DNA from: Pontixanthobacter sp. CEM42
GTDB taxonomy: Bacteria > Pseudomonadota > Alphaproteobacteria > Sphingomonadales > Sphingomonadaceae
Direction of reading: 5' to 3'
DNA: 64,000 bases
Assembly (NCBI RefSeq): GCF_017812015.1
Contig: NZ_JADQTN010000002.1
Span: forward strand, 434,001-498,000
The position numbers and the translations under genes are program-made. Below, piece by piece: positions 43,324 to 52,018 of this stretch (positions are counted from its first letter, which is position 1; each line of letters opens with the position of its first letter). A model generated the notes under the pieces. That model was not told the origin of the DNA. It did not search any database and saw only the letters and a program-made list of their open reading frames with translations.

Positions 43324-43980
43324 ATGACAATCCGGACAGGGCTTCTCGGCGGCAGTTTCAATCCTGCCCATGGCGGGCATCGCCGGGTGTCGCTGTTCGC
43401 GATGGATGCACTGGGGCTGGATGAAATCTGGTGGCTGGTTTCACCGGGAAATCCGCTCAAGCCCAAAACAGGCATGGCGCCTCTCGCCGTGCGGATGCAG
43501 TCCGCCATCGAGCAAGCGAAACGCGTGCCGATCAAAGTCACTGCGATCGAGCGCGAAATGCAGACGCGTTACACAGTCGATACACTTAAGAAGATCACTC
43601 AGCGTTATCCCAAACGCAATTTCACATGGCTCATGGGTTCAGATAATCTCGCGCAATTCCACCGTTGGCGGCGTTGGCGGGATATCGCGCGGACAATGCC
43701 GATTGCGGTGATCGCGCGGCCCGGCTATGATGCAGATGCTGTTGCCAGTCCCGCAATGGCGTGGCTCAGACGTTATCAGACATCTGCAGCGCAGTTTAGA
43801 CATGGGACCATAAGGAGCGCACCGGCACTGGTGACATTACGATTTGACCCTGATTCACGCTCGGCTACCGCCATTCGGCAGGCCGATCCGAACTGGGCAT
43901 CCCGATTGTCGGCCAATTCGCTGCGTGACCAAGTGACCCACCGCATAGTTTCAACAAATGAAGCGATAACAGCAGCATGA
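43324..43980 (+). CDS. nadD: nicotinate-nucleotide adenylyltransferase
   Basis: NadD joins nicotinate mononucleotide and ATP to make deamido-NAD. The nucleotide-binding motif is GLLGGSFNPAHGGHRRVS, then WLVSPGNPLKP, WLMGSDNLAQFHRWRRW and the late motif RSATAIRQ (family ISSTxIR). Length 218 residues is normal. It starts the run nadD-rsfS-rlmH-envC-ctpA, an order often conserved in Alphaproteobacteria. Confidence 0.96.
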   Translation: MTIRTGLLGGSFNPAHGGHRRVSLFAMDALGLDEIWWLVSPGNPLKPKTGMAPLAVRMQSAIEQAKRVPIKVTAIEREMQTRYTVDTLKKITQRYPKRNFTWLMGSDNLAQFHRWRRWRDIARTMPIAVIARPGYDADAVASPAMAWLRRYQTSAAQFRHGTIRSAPALVTLRFDPDSRSATAIRQADPNWASRLSANSLRDQVTHRIVSTNEAITAA

Positions 43981-44025
43981 TAGGCTGCTCGTTCTTTCCA
44001 TCGACCAATTATACAAAGTTCATTC

Positions 44026-44457
44026 ATGATAACCGAGGTATCCAAAACGCCTATGACTCAGGCGCCACCAACCAATGCCGATTCTGCTATGACTGAGGTC
44101 AAGGCTGAGCCTGGCTCGCCGTTAGCCGTCGTGCTGTCACAGCTAGACGACGATCAGGCGCAAGACATCGTGACGATCCCGCTTGAAGGAAAATCGAGCA
44201 TCGCTGATCACATGGTGATCGCTTCTGGCCGTTCGACACGGCAAGTCGCCTCAATGGCGCAAAAGCTGGCAGAGCGGATCAAGAAGGAAGGGCATGGCCC
44301 GGTTCGCTTGGAAGGCTTGCCGGCAGCGGATTGGGTGCTGATCGATGGCGGTGATGTTGTCGTCCACTTGTTTCGTCCCGAAGTCCGTAGCTTCTACAAT
44401 CTCGAACGGATGTGGGCTTTCGGCGATGCACCTCCGGTGGCATCGGGTAACGCGTAA
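44026..44457 (+). CDS. rsfS: ribosome silencing factor
   Basis: RsfS binds L14 of the 50S subunit and blocks subunit joining under starvation. The 143-residue protein has a ~35-residue N-terminal extension, then DDDQAQDIVTIPLEGKSSIADHMVIASGRSTRQVASMA, ADWVLIDGGDVVVHLFRPEVRSFYNLERMW, the family core. It lies between nadD and rlmH, the usual neighbours. Internal ATGs at 44053 and 44089 could be starts if the extension is not made. Confidence 0.95.
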   Translation: MITEVSKTPMTQAPPTNADSAMTEVKAEPGSPLAVVLSQLDDDQAQDIVTIPLEGKSSIADHMVIASGRSTRQVASMAQKLAERIKKEGHGPVRLEGLPAADWVLIDGGDVVVHLFRPEVRSFYNLERMWAFGDAPPVASGNA

Positions 44458-44481
44458 CAACTGGCTGCGCGGCACTGATCC

Positions 44482-44904
44482 ATGCGGCTTCATGTTATCG
44501 CGCGCGGAAAGATCGCCCGGTCTCCAGAGGCTGAGTTGGTCGCGCGCTATGAAAAGCGCCTGACATGGCCAGTGAAACTCACGGAACTGCCTGAAACCGG
44601 CGGCAAAATCCCAGAGCCGCAAACTCCGTTCAAAACCGTCCTGCTTGATGAGCGGGGGAAGCAATTCGATTCGCAAAGTTTCGCCGCGCTACTTGGCGGG
44701 TGGCGTGATGATGGCATGCGTGAAGTACGTTTTGTGATTGGCGCGGCGGACGGGCATACGCGCGAAGAACGCGATCAGGCCGATGTGCTGTTGGCATTCG
44801 GAAAAGCCACTTGGCCGCATTTGATTGCCCGGGCGATGTTGATGGAGCAACTCTACCGTGCCACGACAATCCTTGCCGGGCATCCCTATCATCGTGCAGG
44901 GTAG
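44482..44904 (+). CDS. rlmH: 23S rRNA (pseudouridine(1915)-N3)-methyltransferase
   Basis: RlmH methylates pseudouridine 1915 in helix 69 of 23S rRNA. The 140-residue SPOUT protein has MRLHVIARGKIARSPEAELVARYEKR, LLDERGKQFDSQSFAALL, VRFVIGAADGHTREER and the knot end AMLMEQLYRATTILAGHPYHR. It is 24 bases after rsfS and 4 bases before envC, so the genes form one operon. Confidence 0.96.
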   Translation: MRLHVIARGKIARSPEAELVARYEKRLTWPVKLTELPETGGKIPEPQTPFKTVLLDERGKQFDSQSFAALLGGWRDDGMREVRFVIGAADGHTREERDQADVLLAFGKATWPHLIARAMLMEQLYRATTILAGHPYHRAG

Positions 44905-44908
44905 GCCT

Positions 44909-46123
44909 ATGCGGTTCGCGCCTAAATTTTTTGTTCTGGCATTTCTTGTGCCCGTTGCTGCGGGAACGGTCGCCTATGCGCAGCGCGATGCGGTGTTTGA
45001 TGATCCGGCGACGACGCGAGAAGCGCTGAACCGCGCGCTCACTGAAGCAAAGGACGCCGAAGAACGCGGCCAACGGTTAGAGGCTGAGGCCCGCGCCGCC
45101 ACCGAGGCTGCGGAGAAAACCGCCACTGAAGCTGCCGCACTGGCTGCGCGCATCCAGCAAGCGGAAGCGGGTATCGCTGCTGCTGAGGCGCGCATTGCGT
45201 TGATCGGTGAGCAGCAAAACACATTAAACCGGAGGCTGGCGGCGCGGCGTGGTCCGCTTGTGCGGTTGACCGGTGCGCTGCAAAAGCTTGCCCGCCGCCC
45301 GTTGGCGCTCTCCGCACTGAAGCCGGGCAGCCTGCGCGAGACCGTCTATCTGCGCGCCATGCTTGAAAGCACGATCCCTGAAGTACGCAAGCGGACGGCG
45401 GCACTTCGCGGCGAGATCGAAAAAGGCCTCGCGCTTGAGGAAGAGGCGCAGCAAGCGCTTTCCGCATTGCGAGCCAGCGAAGAACAGCTCGACGAGCGGC
45501 GGAGTAGCCTTGCCGCTCTTGAAACGCGGCAACGTTTGGCATCACGCCAAGCCAGCGGCGACGCCGATCGCGAAGTCGAACGCGCTCTGGCTTTGGCGGA
45601 AGAAGCGCGCGACCTTGATTCGCTGGTTGATCAACTCGATGCTGCGGGTAGCCTGCGCAAAGAACTGGCGGCGCTCCCTGGGCCAACCATGCGCCCCAGC
45701 AGTCCGCAAACATCGCTCGCCAGCGGCACACCTTCGCCAACGCCAACTTCAACCGGCCCTGCATCTGGGTTCCGCCTACCCGTATCGGGCCGCACAATCG
45801 CCGGCTTCGGTGAAGCAAGCGATGGCGGAGTGCGCAATTCTGGCATTTCACTCTCGCCTCGCACGGGCGCGCAGATCGTTGCACCAGCGGAAGGGCGCGT
45901 GGCCTTTGCAGGCCCGTACCGCGGTTATGACCGTATCGTGATCATTGAGCATGTTGGCGGCTGGACCAGCCTTGTAACCGGTCTTGCTCGCACAGATATT
46001 TCTGTCGGTCAGGAACTGGTGTCCGGATCGCCACTTGGCGTCGCCGGGTCGGAGCTGCCAGTTGTTACATTCGAGTTGCGTCGCAACGGCACACCGGTGA
46101 ATCCGCTCGAATATTTGCAGTAG
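44909..46123 (+). CDS. EnvC-like murein hydrolase activator (degenerate LytM)
   Basis: A 404-residue exported protein with a signal peptide (VLAFLVPVAAGTVAYA/QRD), a long coiled coil (about 25-250, rich in Ala/Glu/Arg) and a C-terminal LytM domain. The catalytic residues are lost: the HxxxD position reads NSGISLS and the HxH position reads VVTFEL. This matches EnvC, which does not cut the wall itself but activates amidases at the division site. The ATG at 44909 sits 4 bases after the rlmH stop; the longer frame from 44858 is not favoured. Confidence 0.9.
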   Translation: MRFAPKFFVLAFLVPVAAGTVAYAQRDAVFDDPATTREALNRALTEAKDAEERGQRLEAEARAATEAAEKTATEAAALAARIQQAEAGIAAAEARIALIGEQQNTLNRRLAARRGPLVRLTGALQKLARRPLALSALKPGSLRETVYLRAMLESTIPEVRKRTAALRGEIEKGLALEEEAQQALSALRASEEQLDERRSSLAALETRQRLASRQASGDADREVERALALAEEARDLDSLVDQLDAAGSLRKELAALPGPTMRPSSPQTSLASGTPSPTPTSTGPASGFRLPVSGRTIAGFGEASDGGVRNSGISLSPRTGAQIVAPAEGRVAFAGPYRGYDRIVIIEHVGGWTSLVTGLARTDISVGQELVSGSPLGVAGSELPVVTFELRRNGTPVNPLEYLQ

Positions 46124-46279
46124 ATTGACCAAAGTCTCGCCCACTTCATCGGTGCGCGTCAGTAACTCATCGAAACCCGTTCGCCCCAGCGTGGGACGCT
46201 ATGAGAGGAGCGACCAATCCTCATCTGGTATTCAGCAAACATGCGCGATAGTGTCTGCAGAAATCGAAAGGCCCATTCT

Positions 46280-47632
46280 ATGAAACTGGCTCGCACGAAA
46301 TTTGCCTCCATCGCCCGCTCCACAGCGCTCGTGACCGCTGTCGCGCTTATTCCTGCGACCACCGCCGGTTTCGCCCAAGTCGATGGGCGTGTTGGTCCGG
46401 AGTTCGCAAAATTGTTCGCAACTTATCAGCAGATTAAGGCGAATTATGTTGAGGAAGTCGACGATGAGACACTGATTCGCGGCGCGATTGACGGAATGCT
46501 GGCATCGCTGGATCCGCATTCGGGCTATCTTGACGGTTCGGACCTCCAACGCCTCGAAACAATGATCGATGGCAATTATTCCGGCCTCGGCCTTTCGGTC
46601 ATCATGGATGACGGCGCGGTCAAGATTATTTCGCCTTTCCGTGGCAGCCCCGCTGACAAGGCGGGCATCAAGGCTGGCGATTACATTACTCACCTCGATG
46701 GTGAACTGATTTATGGCGGCGATCTGGATGAAGCAGTGAGCCGTATGCGCGGCCCTGCGGGCACATCCATTCGTCTGACTGTATTCCGCTCCGGCCGTGA
46801 CGAGCCATTTGATGTGACGGTTACGCGCGGCGTGATCGAGCTTGAGCCGGTCACTCACTCGCTGGCTGATGGCAATATCGGCGTAATTGCAGTCAATGAA
46901 TTCTCGCGCGATGTCGGTTCTGACGTGTTCAAAGCTTGGCAGGCAATCCGCAAGGAGGCGACTGGGCGCGTGAACGGTCTGGTCCTCGATTTGCGCTCGA
47001 ACCCGGGCGGTTCGCTCGACGAAGCTGTCGCATTGTCCGATTTGTTCCTCGAAGAGGGTCGGATTGTCTCCCAGCGCGGGCGCGCTCGCGGTGAAACCAT
47101 CTATTACGATTCCGAATCGGTATTCCGCGGCGCGATTGCATCTGATCTGCCGGTTGTGGTTTTAATCGACGCAGGTTCTGCTTCTGCTTCCGAAATCGTT
47201 GCTGGCGCGCTGCAAGACCACCGCCGCGCGGTGATTATGGGGCAACAAAGCTTCGGTAAGGGCAGTGTCCAAACACTGCTCGCGCTGGGCCGCGATAGTG
47301 CTCTGAAGCTCACCACTGCGCGCTATTATACGCCAGCAGGCAAATCGGTGCAGGAGGGCGGGATCACGCCTGACATCAAGGTACCACAATTGTCCGATCC
47401 GGATTACGAGAAACGCGCGAAGTTCCAACTCCGCGAATCCGATCTGCGTGGACATTTGGTCAATGAGCTGGCTCTGGAAGACAAGGCATTGGAAGCCGAC
47501 AAGCTGGACGATCCGCGTTTCCAACTGACTTCCGCCGAGCTGAAAGAGCAAGGCGTCGAGGATTTCCAACTGCATTATGCTCTCGAAACTCTGCGCCGCA
47601 CTAAGACCAGCACCGTAGCCCGTCGCGACTAA
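46280..47632 (+). CDS. S41 C-terminal processing peptidase (CtpA)
   Basis: A 450-residue periplasmic serine protease. Signal peptide ends near AGFA/QV (about residue 32). A PDZ domain (GLGLSVIMDDGAVKIISPFRGSPADKAGIKAGDYI) precedes the S41 core with LVLDLRSNPGG, the nucleophile region GSASASEIV and the general-base lysine K327 in SFGKGSVQ, a Ser/Lys dyad. It trims C-termini of envelope proteins. In other bacteria CtpA with EnvC-like proteins controls wall hydrolases, and envC lies just upstream here. The ATG at 46280 begins the signal peptide; an ATG at 46241 is the alternative. Confidence 0.95.
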   Translation: MKLARTKFASIARSTALVTAVALIPATTAGFAQVDGRVGPEFAKLFATYQQIKANYVEEVDDETLIRGAIDGMLASLDPHSGYLDGSDLQRLETMIDGNYSGLGLSVIMDDGAVKIISPFRGSPADKAGIKAGDYITHLDGELIYGGDLDEAVSRMRGPAGTSIRLTVFRSGRDEPFDVTVTRGVIELEPVTHSLADGNIGVIAVNEFSRDVGSDVFKAWQAIRKEATGRVNGLVLDLRSNPGGSLDEAVALSDLFLEEGRIVSQRGRARGETIYYDSESVFRGAIASDLPVVVLIDAGSASASEIVAGALQDHRRAVIMGQQSFGKGSVQTLLALGRDSALKLTTARYYTPAGKSVQEGGITPDIKVPQLSDPDYEKRAKFQLRESDLRGHLVNELALEDKALEADKLDDPRFQLTSAELKEQGVEDFQLHYALETLRRTKTSTVARRD

Positions 47633-47635
47633 ACG

Positions 47636-48109
47636 ATGATCGACACGCCCAATGGTCGTTTGGCGCAGCGGCTTGCGCTCGCCATCCCAGCGTTGTTGCT
47701 CGGCGGGGCCTATGCCTCTGAATATGTGTTCGGCCTGTTTCCTTGCGAAATGTGCTGGTGGCAGCGCTGGCCGCATTTTGCGGCATTAGGCTTGGCGCTC
47801 GTTTCAATTGGAGTGCCGCCGCACCGCATTTGGGTTGCTCTTGCCGCACTCGCGATTGTCGCTTCCGGACTGATTGGCGGATTTCACGCGGGCGTCGAAT
47901 ATGGCTGGTGGGAAGGGGTCACCGATTGCGCGGTCACAACTGCTGCCGAAGGTGTCAGCGCGCTCGATGCAATCATGAACGCACCATTGGTCCGGTGCGA
48001 CAAATCGCCGTGGGACCTGTTCGGTATTAGCCTTGCCGGGTGGAATTTCCTGATTTCGACTGCTGCGGGTTGCACAATTCTCGGATTGCTGGCCAAAGGT
48101 CGCGCATGA
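47636..48109 (+). CDS. dsbB: disulfide bond formation protein DsbB
   Basis: A 157-residue inner-membrane protein with four hydrophobic segments. It passes electrons from DsbA to quinone. The first redox pair is C37/C40 (LFPCEMCWWQRW), the second C98 (VTDCAVT) and C121 (LVRCDKS), as in DsbB. It starts 3 bases after the ctpA stop and overlaps coq7 by four bases (ATGA). No dsbA is in the window. Confidence 0.93.
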   Translation: MIDTPNGRLAQRLALAIPALLLGGAYASEYVFGLFPCEMCWWQRWPHFAALGLALVSIGVPPHRIWVALAALAIVASGLIGGFHAGVEYGWWEGVTDCAVTTAAEGVSALDAIMNAPLVRCDKSPWDLFGISLAGWNFLISTAAGCTILGLLAKGRA

Positions 48110-48642
48110 GTAAGATGAACAAAAGTAAAGTCGATATCGACCGGATGATCCGCGTAGACCAGGCAGGCGAATTCGGCGCAACGCGCATCTATGCAGGTCA
48201 GCTTGCAGTAATGGGTGACCGCCATCCGATGTCGGCCGAAATTACGGCGATGGCAGCGGAAGAAGATCGCCATCACGAGAAATTCAATGCACTGATGGCG
48301 CGTCGCGGTGTGCGCCCGACAGTTCTGCACCCATTCTGGTCAGCGGCTGGCTATGCGCTGGGCGCGGGCACGGCATTGTTGGGCCCAGAGGCGGCGATGG
48401 CCTGCACAGCAGCCGTCGAGACCGAGATCGACAAACACTACTCGGACCAGCTTGATGCGCTTGAAAAGGATGGCGCGGATCCAGAACTGGCGGACATGAT
48501 CGAAGAATTCCGCGAAGATGAGCGTGAGCATCGCGATACGGCCTTGGCTGCCGGTGCTGAAAAAGCACCTGCCTATCCGTTCTTGTCTGGTGCAATTCGC
48601 CTTGGTTGCCGAGTGGCAATCAAACTGGCGGAACGGGTCTGA
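48106..48642 (+). CDS. coq7: demethoxyubiquinone hydroxylase (Coq7 family)
   Basis: A 178-residue di-iron hydroxylase that adds the last ring hydroxyl in ubiquinone synthesis. The ligands are E22 (QAGEFGA), E53 and H56 (EEDRHHEKF), E105 (AVETEID), E139 and H142 (EDEREHRD). The start overlaps dsbB (ATGA), which also links a quinone-making enzyme to the quinone-using DsbB. The upstream in-frame extension within dsbB is not used. Confidence 0.94.
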   Translation: MSKMNKSKVDIDRMIRVDQAGEFGATRIYAGQLAVMGDRHPMSAEITAMAAEEDRHHEKFNALMARRGVRPTVLHPFWSAAGYALGAGTALLGPEAAMACTAAVETEIDKHYSDQLDALEKDGADPELADMIEEFREDEREHRDTALAAGAEKAPAYPFLSGAIRLGCRVAIKLAERV

Positions 48643-48748
48643 CCCAGCTTCACACGGGAACCACTTCCCCCTTTTGTGCGCTTCATATAGTGTTCAGCGC
48701 ATCGCGCGCTTAGTGCCGCTTCATATTATTTGTCACGGGATCTGACTG

Positions 48749-49333
48749 ATGAAAAACCTACTCGCCGCTTCACTACTCGCCGCATCTACGATGTTGGCAG
48801 CGCCTGCCGCCGCGCAGGATGAAGCGGGTGATAAGGTCAATATGGTCATTATCTATGGCGATGATGCGTGTCCCGAATCGACCGAAGACGTGATCAATGT
48901 GTGCGCGCGCAAGGCGGAGGGCGAGCGTTACCGCATCCCTGAGAATCTGCGCGAAAGCGACAGCGGTGAGAACGTCGCCTGGGCAGAGCGCGTAGAGAGT
49001 TTTGAAACTGTCGGAGCGTTTGGCACTTTGTCTTGCTCTCCAGCAGGTGCGGGCGGTGTTACCGGCTGTACACAAGAAATGATCAACGCTGCCTACGGCG
49101 AAAAGGGCGAAAGCAAGAACATTCGTTTCGGGCAGTTGATCGAAGAAGCTCGCGCTGAGCGTTTGGCAGAAATCGATAGCGATGCCGCAGAAGAGCAACA
49201 GCGGGTTGAGCAGATTGAGCGTGAATATCTTGAGCGCTTGGAGAAAGAGCGCGATGCGCCGCTTCCGGGTGATGAAGGCAATGCGGCCGATGCAGAGCCT
49301 CTGCCTGATCCGAACGCAACCCCGGAAGGCTAA
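48749..49333 (+). CDS. secreted protein of unknown function
   Basis: A 194-residue protein I do not recognise beyond a probable sphingomonad-specific family. It has a signal peptide (LLAASLLAASTMLAAPAAA/QD). The middle has four cysteines (DDACPES, VNVCARKAEGERYRIPENLR, TLSCSPAGAGGVTGCTQEM), likely two disulfides. The C-terminal third is a charged coiled coil (EEQQRVEQIEREYLERLEKE) and an acidic tail. It lies between coq7 and wecB on the same strand, with about 60-100 base gaps, and may belong to neither. Confidence 0.7.
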   Translation: MKNLLAASLLAASTMLAAPAAAQDEAGDKVNMVIIYGDDACPESTEDVINVCARKAEGERYRIPENLRESDSGENVAWAERVESFETVGAFGTLSCSPAGAGGVTGCTQEMINAAYGEKGESKNIRFGQLIEEARAERLAEIDSDAAEEQQRVEQIEREYLERLEKERDAPLPGDEGNAADAEPLPDPNATPEG

Positions 49334-49391
49334 GCGACTAAGTTAACTCGCAGATAGGCAGAATTAACCTTCCTAGGGTAAGGCGAGGCCC

Positions 49392-50516
49392 ATGAGCACG
49401 CCAATCAAGATCCTTAGTGTTTTCGGCACACGTCCCGAAGCCATCAAATTCTTCCCGCTAGTTCACGCGCTAGAGCGTGACGAGCGGTTCGACTCGCGCG
49501 TTTGCGTGTCAGGTCAACATCGCGGAATGCTTGATCAGGTGCTTGAGATTGCTAACATTGTGCCGGACCATGATCTTGATCTGATGCAGCCCGATCAGAC
49601 GTTGGATGCACTGACCGCCAACCTTTTGACCGGTATCGGCAAGGTGCTCGACAAAGAGAAACCAGATTGGGTGATGGTCCAAGGCGATACCGCGACCGCT
49701 ATGAGCGGCGCACTGGCTGCTTATTATCGCAAGATCCCGGTCGCGCATGTCGAAGCCGGTCTGCGCAGCGGTAATATCCATCATCCATGGCCGGAAGAGG
49801 TCAATCGCAAGATTGTTGGCAGCTTTGCTGCGTTGCATTTCGCCCCGACCGAAACGGCCGCAAATGCACTGAAGCGCGAGGCAATTGATCCGGCTGGCAT
49901 CCATGTCACCGGCAATACTGTCATCGATGCGTTGCACTGGATCACGGCACAGATCGAGCAGAAGCCCGAACTGGCAACTAATCTGGCCGATCTGGAGACA
50001 CGCTTTTCCGGCAAACGCATCATAGGTGTGACCAGTCATCGTCGAGAAAACTTCGGCGGCGGAATGGAGGCGATTGCCGATGCAATCCGCCGCATTGCCG
50101 CGCGCGATGACGTTGCAATGATTTTTCCGGTTCACCTGAATCCCAATGTTCGCAAGGTGATGAATGCGGAGCTTGAAGGGTTGGATAATGTCGCGCTGAT
50201 TGAACCGCTCGATTACCCGCATTTTGCGCGCCTGCTTGATATTTGCACGCTAATGCTGACTGACAGCGGCGGTGTGCAGGAAGAAGCGCCAGCGCTTGGT
50301 AAGCCAGTACTTGTGATGCGTGAGACCACTGAGAGGCCAGAAGGTGTCGAAGCGGGTACAGCTAAACTGGTTGGAACCGACGCGGATATGATCGTCGCTG
50401 AATGTAATCGGTTGCTTGACGATCAGGCCGCTTACGAAGCGATGTCTCAGTCCCACAACCCATTTGGCGATGGTCAAGCGGTGGGCCGCATTGTTGAGGC
50501 TCTGGCTGAGAACTGA
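49392..50516 (+). CDS. wecB: UDP-N-acetylglucosamine 2-epimerase (non-hydrolysing)
   Basis: WecB converts UDP-GlcNAc to UDP-ManNAc for surface polysaccharides. Family motifs are VFGTRPEAIKFFPLVHAL, VQGDTATAMSGALAAYYRKIPVAHVEAGLRSG, PEEVNRKIVGSFAALHFAPTE, VTSHRRENFGGG and LTDSGGVQEEAPALGKPVLVMRETTERPEG. The 374-residue length is normal. wecC, the enzyme for the next step, follows on the same strand after 187 bases, and the large minus-strand polysaccharide operon converges on the pair. Confidence 0.96.
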   Translation: MSTPIKILSVFGTRPEAIKFFPLVHALERDERFDSRVCVSGQHRGMLDQVLEIANIVPDHDLDLMQPDQTLDALTANLLTGIGKVLDKEKPDWVMVQGDTATAMSGALAAYYRKIPVAHVEAGLRSGNIHHPWPEEVNRKIVGSFAALHFAPTETAANALKREAIDPAGIHVTGNTVIDALHWITAQIEQKPELATNLADLETRFSGKRIIGVTSHRRENFGGGMEAIADAIRRIAARDDVAMIFPVHLNPNVRKVMNAELEGLDNVALIEPLDYPHFARLLDICTLMLTDSGGVQEEAPALGKPVLVMRETTERPEGVEAGTAKLVGTDADMIVAECNRLLDDQAAYEAMSQSHNPFGDGQAVGRIVEALAEN

Positions 50517-50703
50517 TCCGGTTCGCGTAAGCGAATCGCAAGGCCGCTCAAACGTTCTGGCGCCCGCCCGAGCTTATGCGAGGCAGCCAAGCTGACGGAT
50601 GTCAGCGCCCGGCGCTTGAGGGTCTGAACAAACAACCATCGTTACCGCTATATTTACCCTTTGCCCGTAATTGTCAGGCTGTAACTTTATCAGCAGGACA
50701 ATC

Positions 50704-52005
50704 ATGCGCGGCGAAGAAAAACCTCAAGTCTGTGTTATCGGCCTTGGCTATATCGGTCTCCCGACGGCCGCGATTATCGCGCGGGCAAATTGCCCCGTCA
50801 CTGGTGTCGACGTAACCGAGAGTGTCGTTGAGACGATCAATCGCGGCGAAATCCACATCGAGGAAGTCGATCTTGACGGGCTAGTTCGCGGTGTAGTCCA
50901 GCGCGGGATGCTCAAAGCGTCGACCGAGATTGTCCCTGCGGACGTATTCGTGATCGCTGTCCCAACACCGTTTGAAAAAGACGGTCACCATACGCCGGAC
51001 ACATCTTACGTCATGTCCGCCGCCGCCGAAGTGGCTGGCGTTTTGAAGAAGGGTGATACAATCATCCTCGAATCGACATCGCCCGTCGGCACGACTGAGG
51101 CGATGCGCGAATTGATCTCAGGCCTGCGCCCAGACCTCAAACTCCCCGGCAAGACCGATGAAACGCCCGATGTGGCGATTGCATATTGCCCCGAGCGCGT
51201 TCTTCCGGGGAAAATCCTAGAGGAATTGACCCATAATGACCGATCTATTGGCGGCATCACCCCGCGTTGCGCCCGCAAGGCGCTGGCATTCTACAAGCGT
51301 TTCGTGCGCGGAACTTGCGTAACCACTGACGCTCGGTCGGCGGAGATGACCAAACTGGTCGAAAATGCCTATCGTGACGTGAATATCGCTTTTGCAAACG
51401 AACTCTCGATGATCTCGGACGAGATGGATCTGGATGTTTGGGAGGTTATCAAATTAGCCAATCGGCATCCGCGCGTAAACATTCTGCAGCCGGGTCCAGG
51501 TGTCGGCGGGCACTGCATTGCGGTCGACCCCTATTTTATCATCCACGGCGCGCCCGAGCAGTCACCACTGATCCGTACAGGCCGCGAAGTGAATGACGCG
51601 AAAATGCACCATGTGGTTGAGCAAGCGACCAAGCTGATCGAAGCGAACCCCGGCGCGCCGGTCGCGTGTCTGGGATTAGCATTTAAAGCCAATATCGATG
51701 ACTTTCGGGAAAGCCCCGCACGATTTGTCGCAGCGAAGATTGCCCGCCAGTTTGGCGAGCGGGTGAAAATCGTCGAGCCCTATGCGGCTGAATTACCCCG
51801 TGAATTTGAATCAACCGGCGCTGAACTGGTCGATATCGACTTCGCGTTGGAGAATTGCGGAATTCTGATCGTTCTGGTCGACCATGATATCTTCAAAGTC
51901 GTGCCTGCCGAGGAACGCCAGCATGCGATTGTCTATGACACGCGCGGCATCTGGCCCGATGCGCAGATGAAACCGAGCAAGCCAGGCCTTCGCTTAGCCA
52001 GTTAA
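50704..52005 (+). CDS. wecC: UDP-N-acetyl-D-mannosamine dehydrogenase
   Basis: WecC oxidises UDP-ManNAc to UDP-ManNAcA. The N-terminal NAD loop is VIGLGYIGLPTAA, the central region KLVENAYRDVNIAFANEL, and the catalytic cysteine C271 is in GVGGHCIAVDPYF. Length 433 residues is normal. The ATG at 50704 has AGGA just upstream; an in-frame TTG at 50671 would add 11 residues. The family also includes UDP-glucose and UDP-GlcNAc dehydrogenases, but the WecB neighbour favours ManNAc as substrate. Confidence 0.92.
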   Translation: MRGEEKPQVCVIGLGYIGLPTAAIIARANCPVTGVDVTESVVETINRGEIHIEEVDLDGLVRGVVQRGMLKASTEIVPADVFVIAVPTPFEKDGHHTPDTSYVMSAAAEVAGVLKKGDTIILESTSPVGTTEAMRELISGLRPDLKLPGKTDETPDVAIAYCPERVLPGKILEELTHNDRSIGGITPRCARKALAFYKRFVRGTCVTTDARSAEMTKLVENAYRDVNIAFANELSMISDEMDLDVWEVIKLANRHPRVNILQPGPGVGGHCIAVDPYFIIHGAPEQSPLIRTGREVNDAKMHHVVEQATKLIEANPGAPVACLGLAFKANIDDFRESPARFVAAKIARQFGERVKIVEPYAAELPREFESTGAELVDIDFALENCGILIVLVDHDIFKVVPAEERQHAIVYDTRGIWPDAQMKPSKPGLRLAS

Positions 52006-52018
52006 CACAGCCCGCCAA

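Noticed and set aside
50522-50535. TTCGC-GTAA-GCGAA stem after wecB, considered as a terminator.
   Set aside because: The stem is short with no T-run, and wecC follows on the same strand and belongs to the same pathway.
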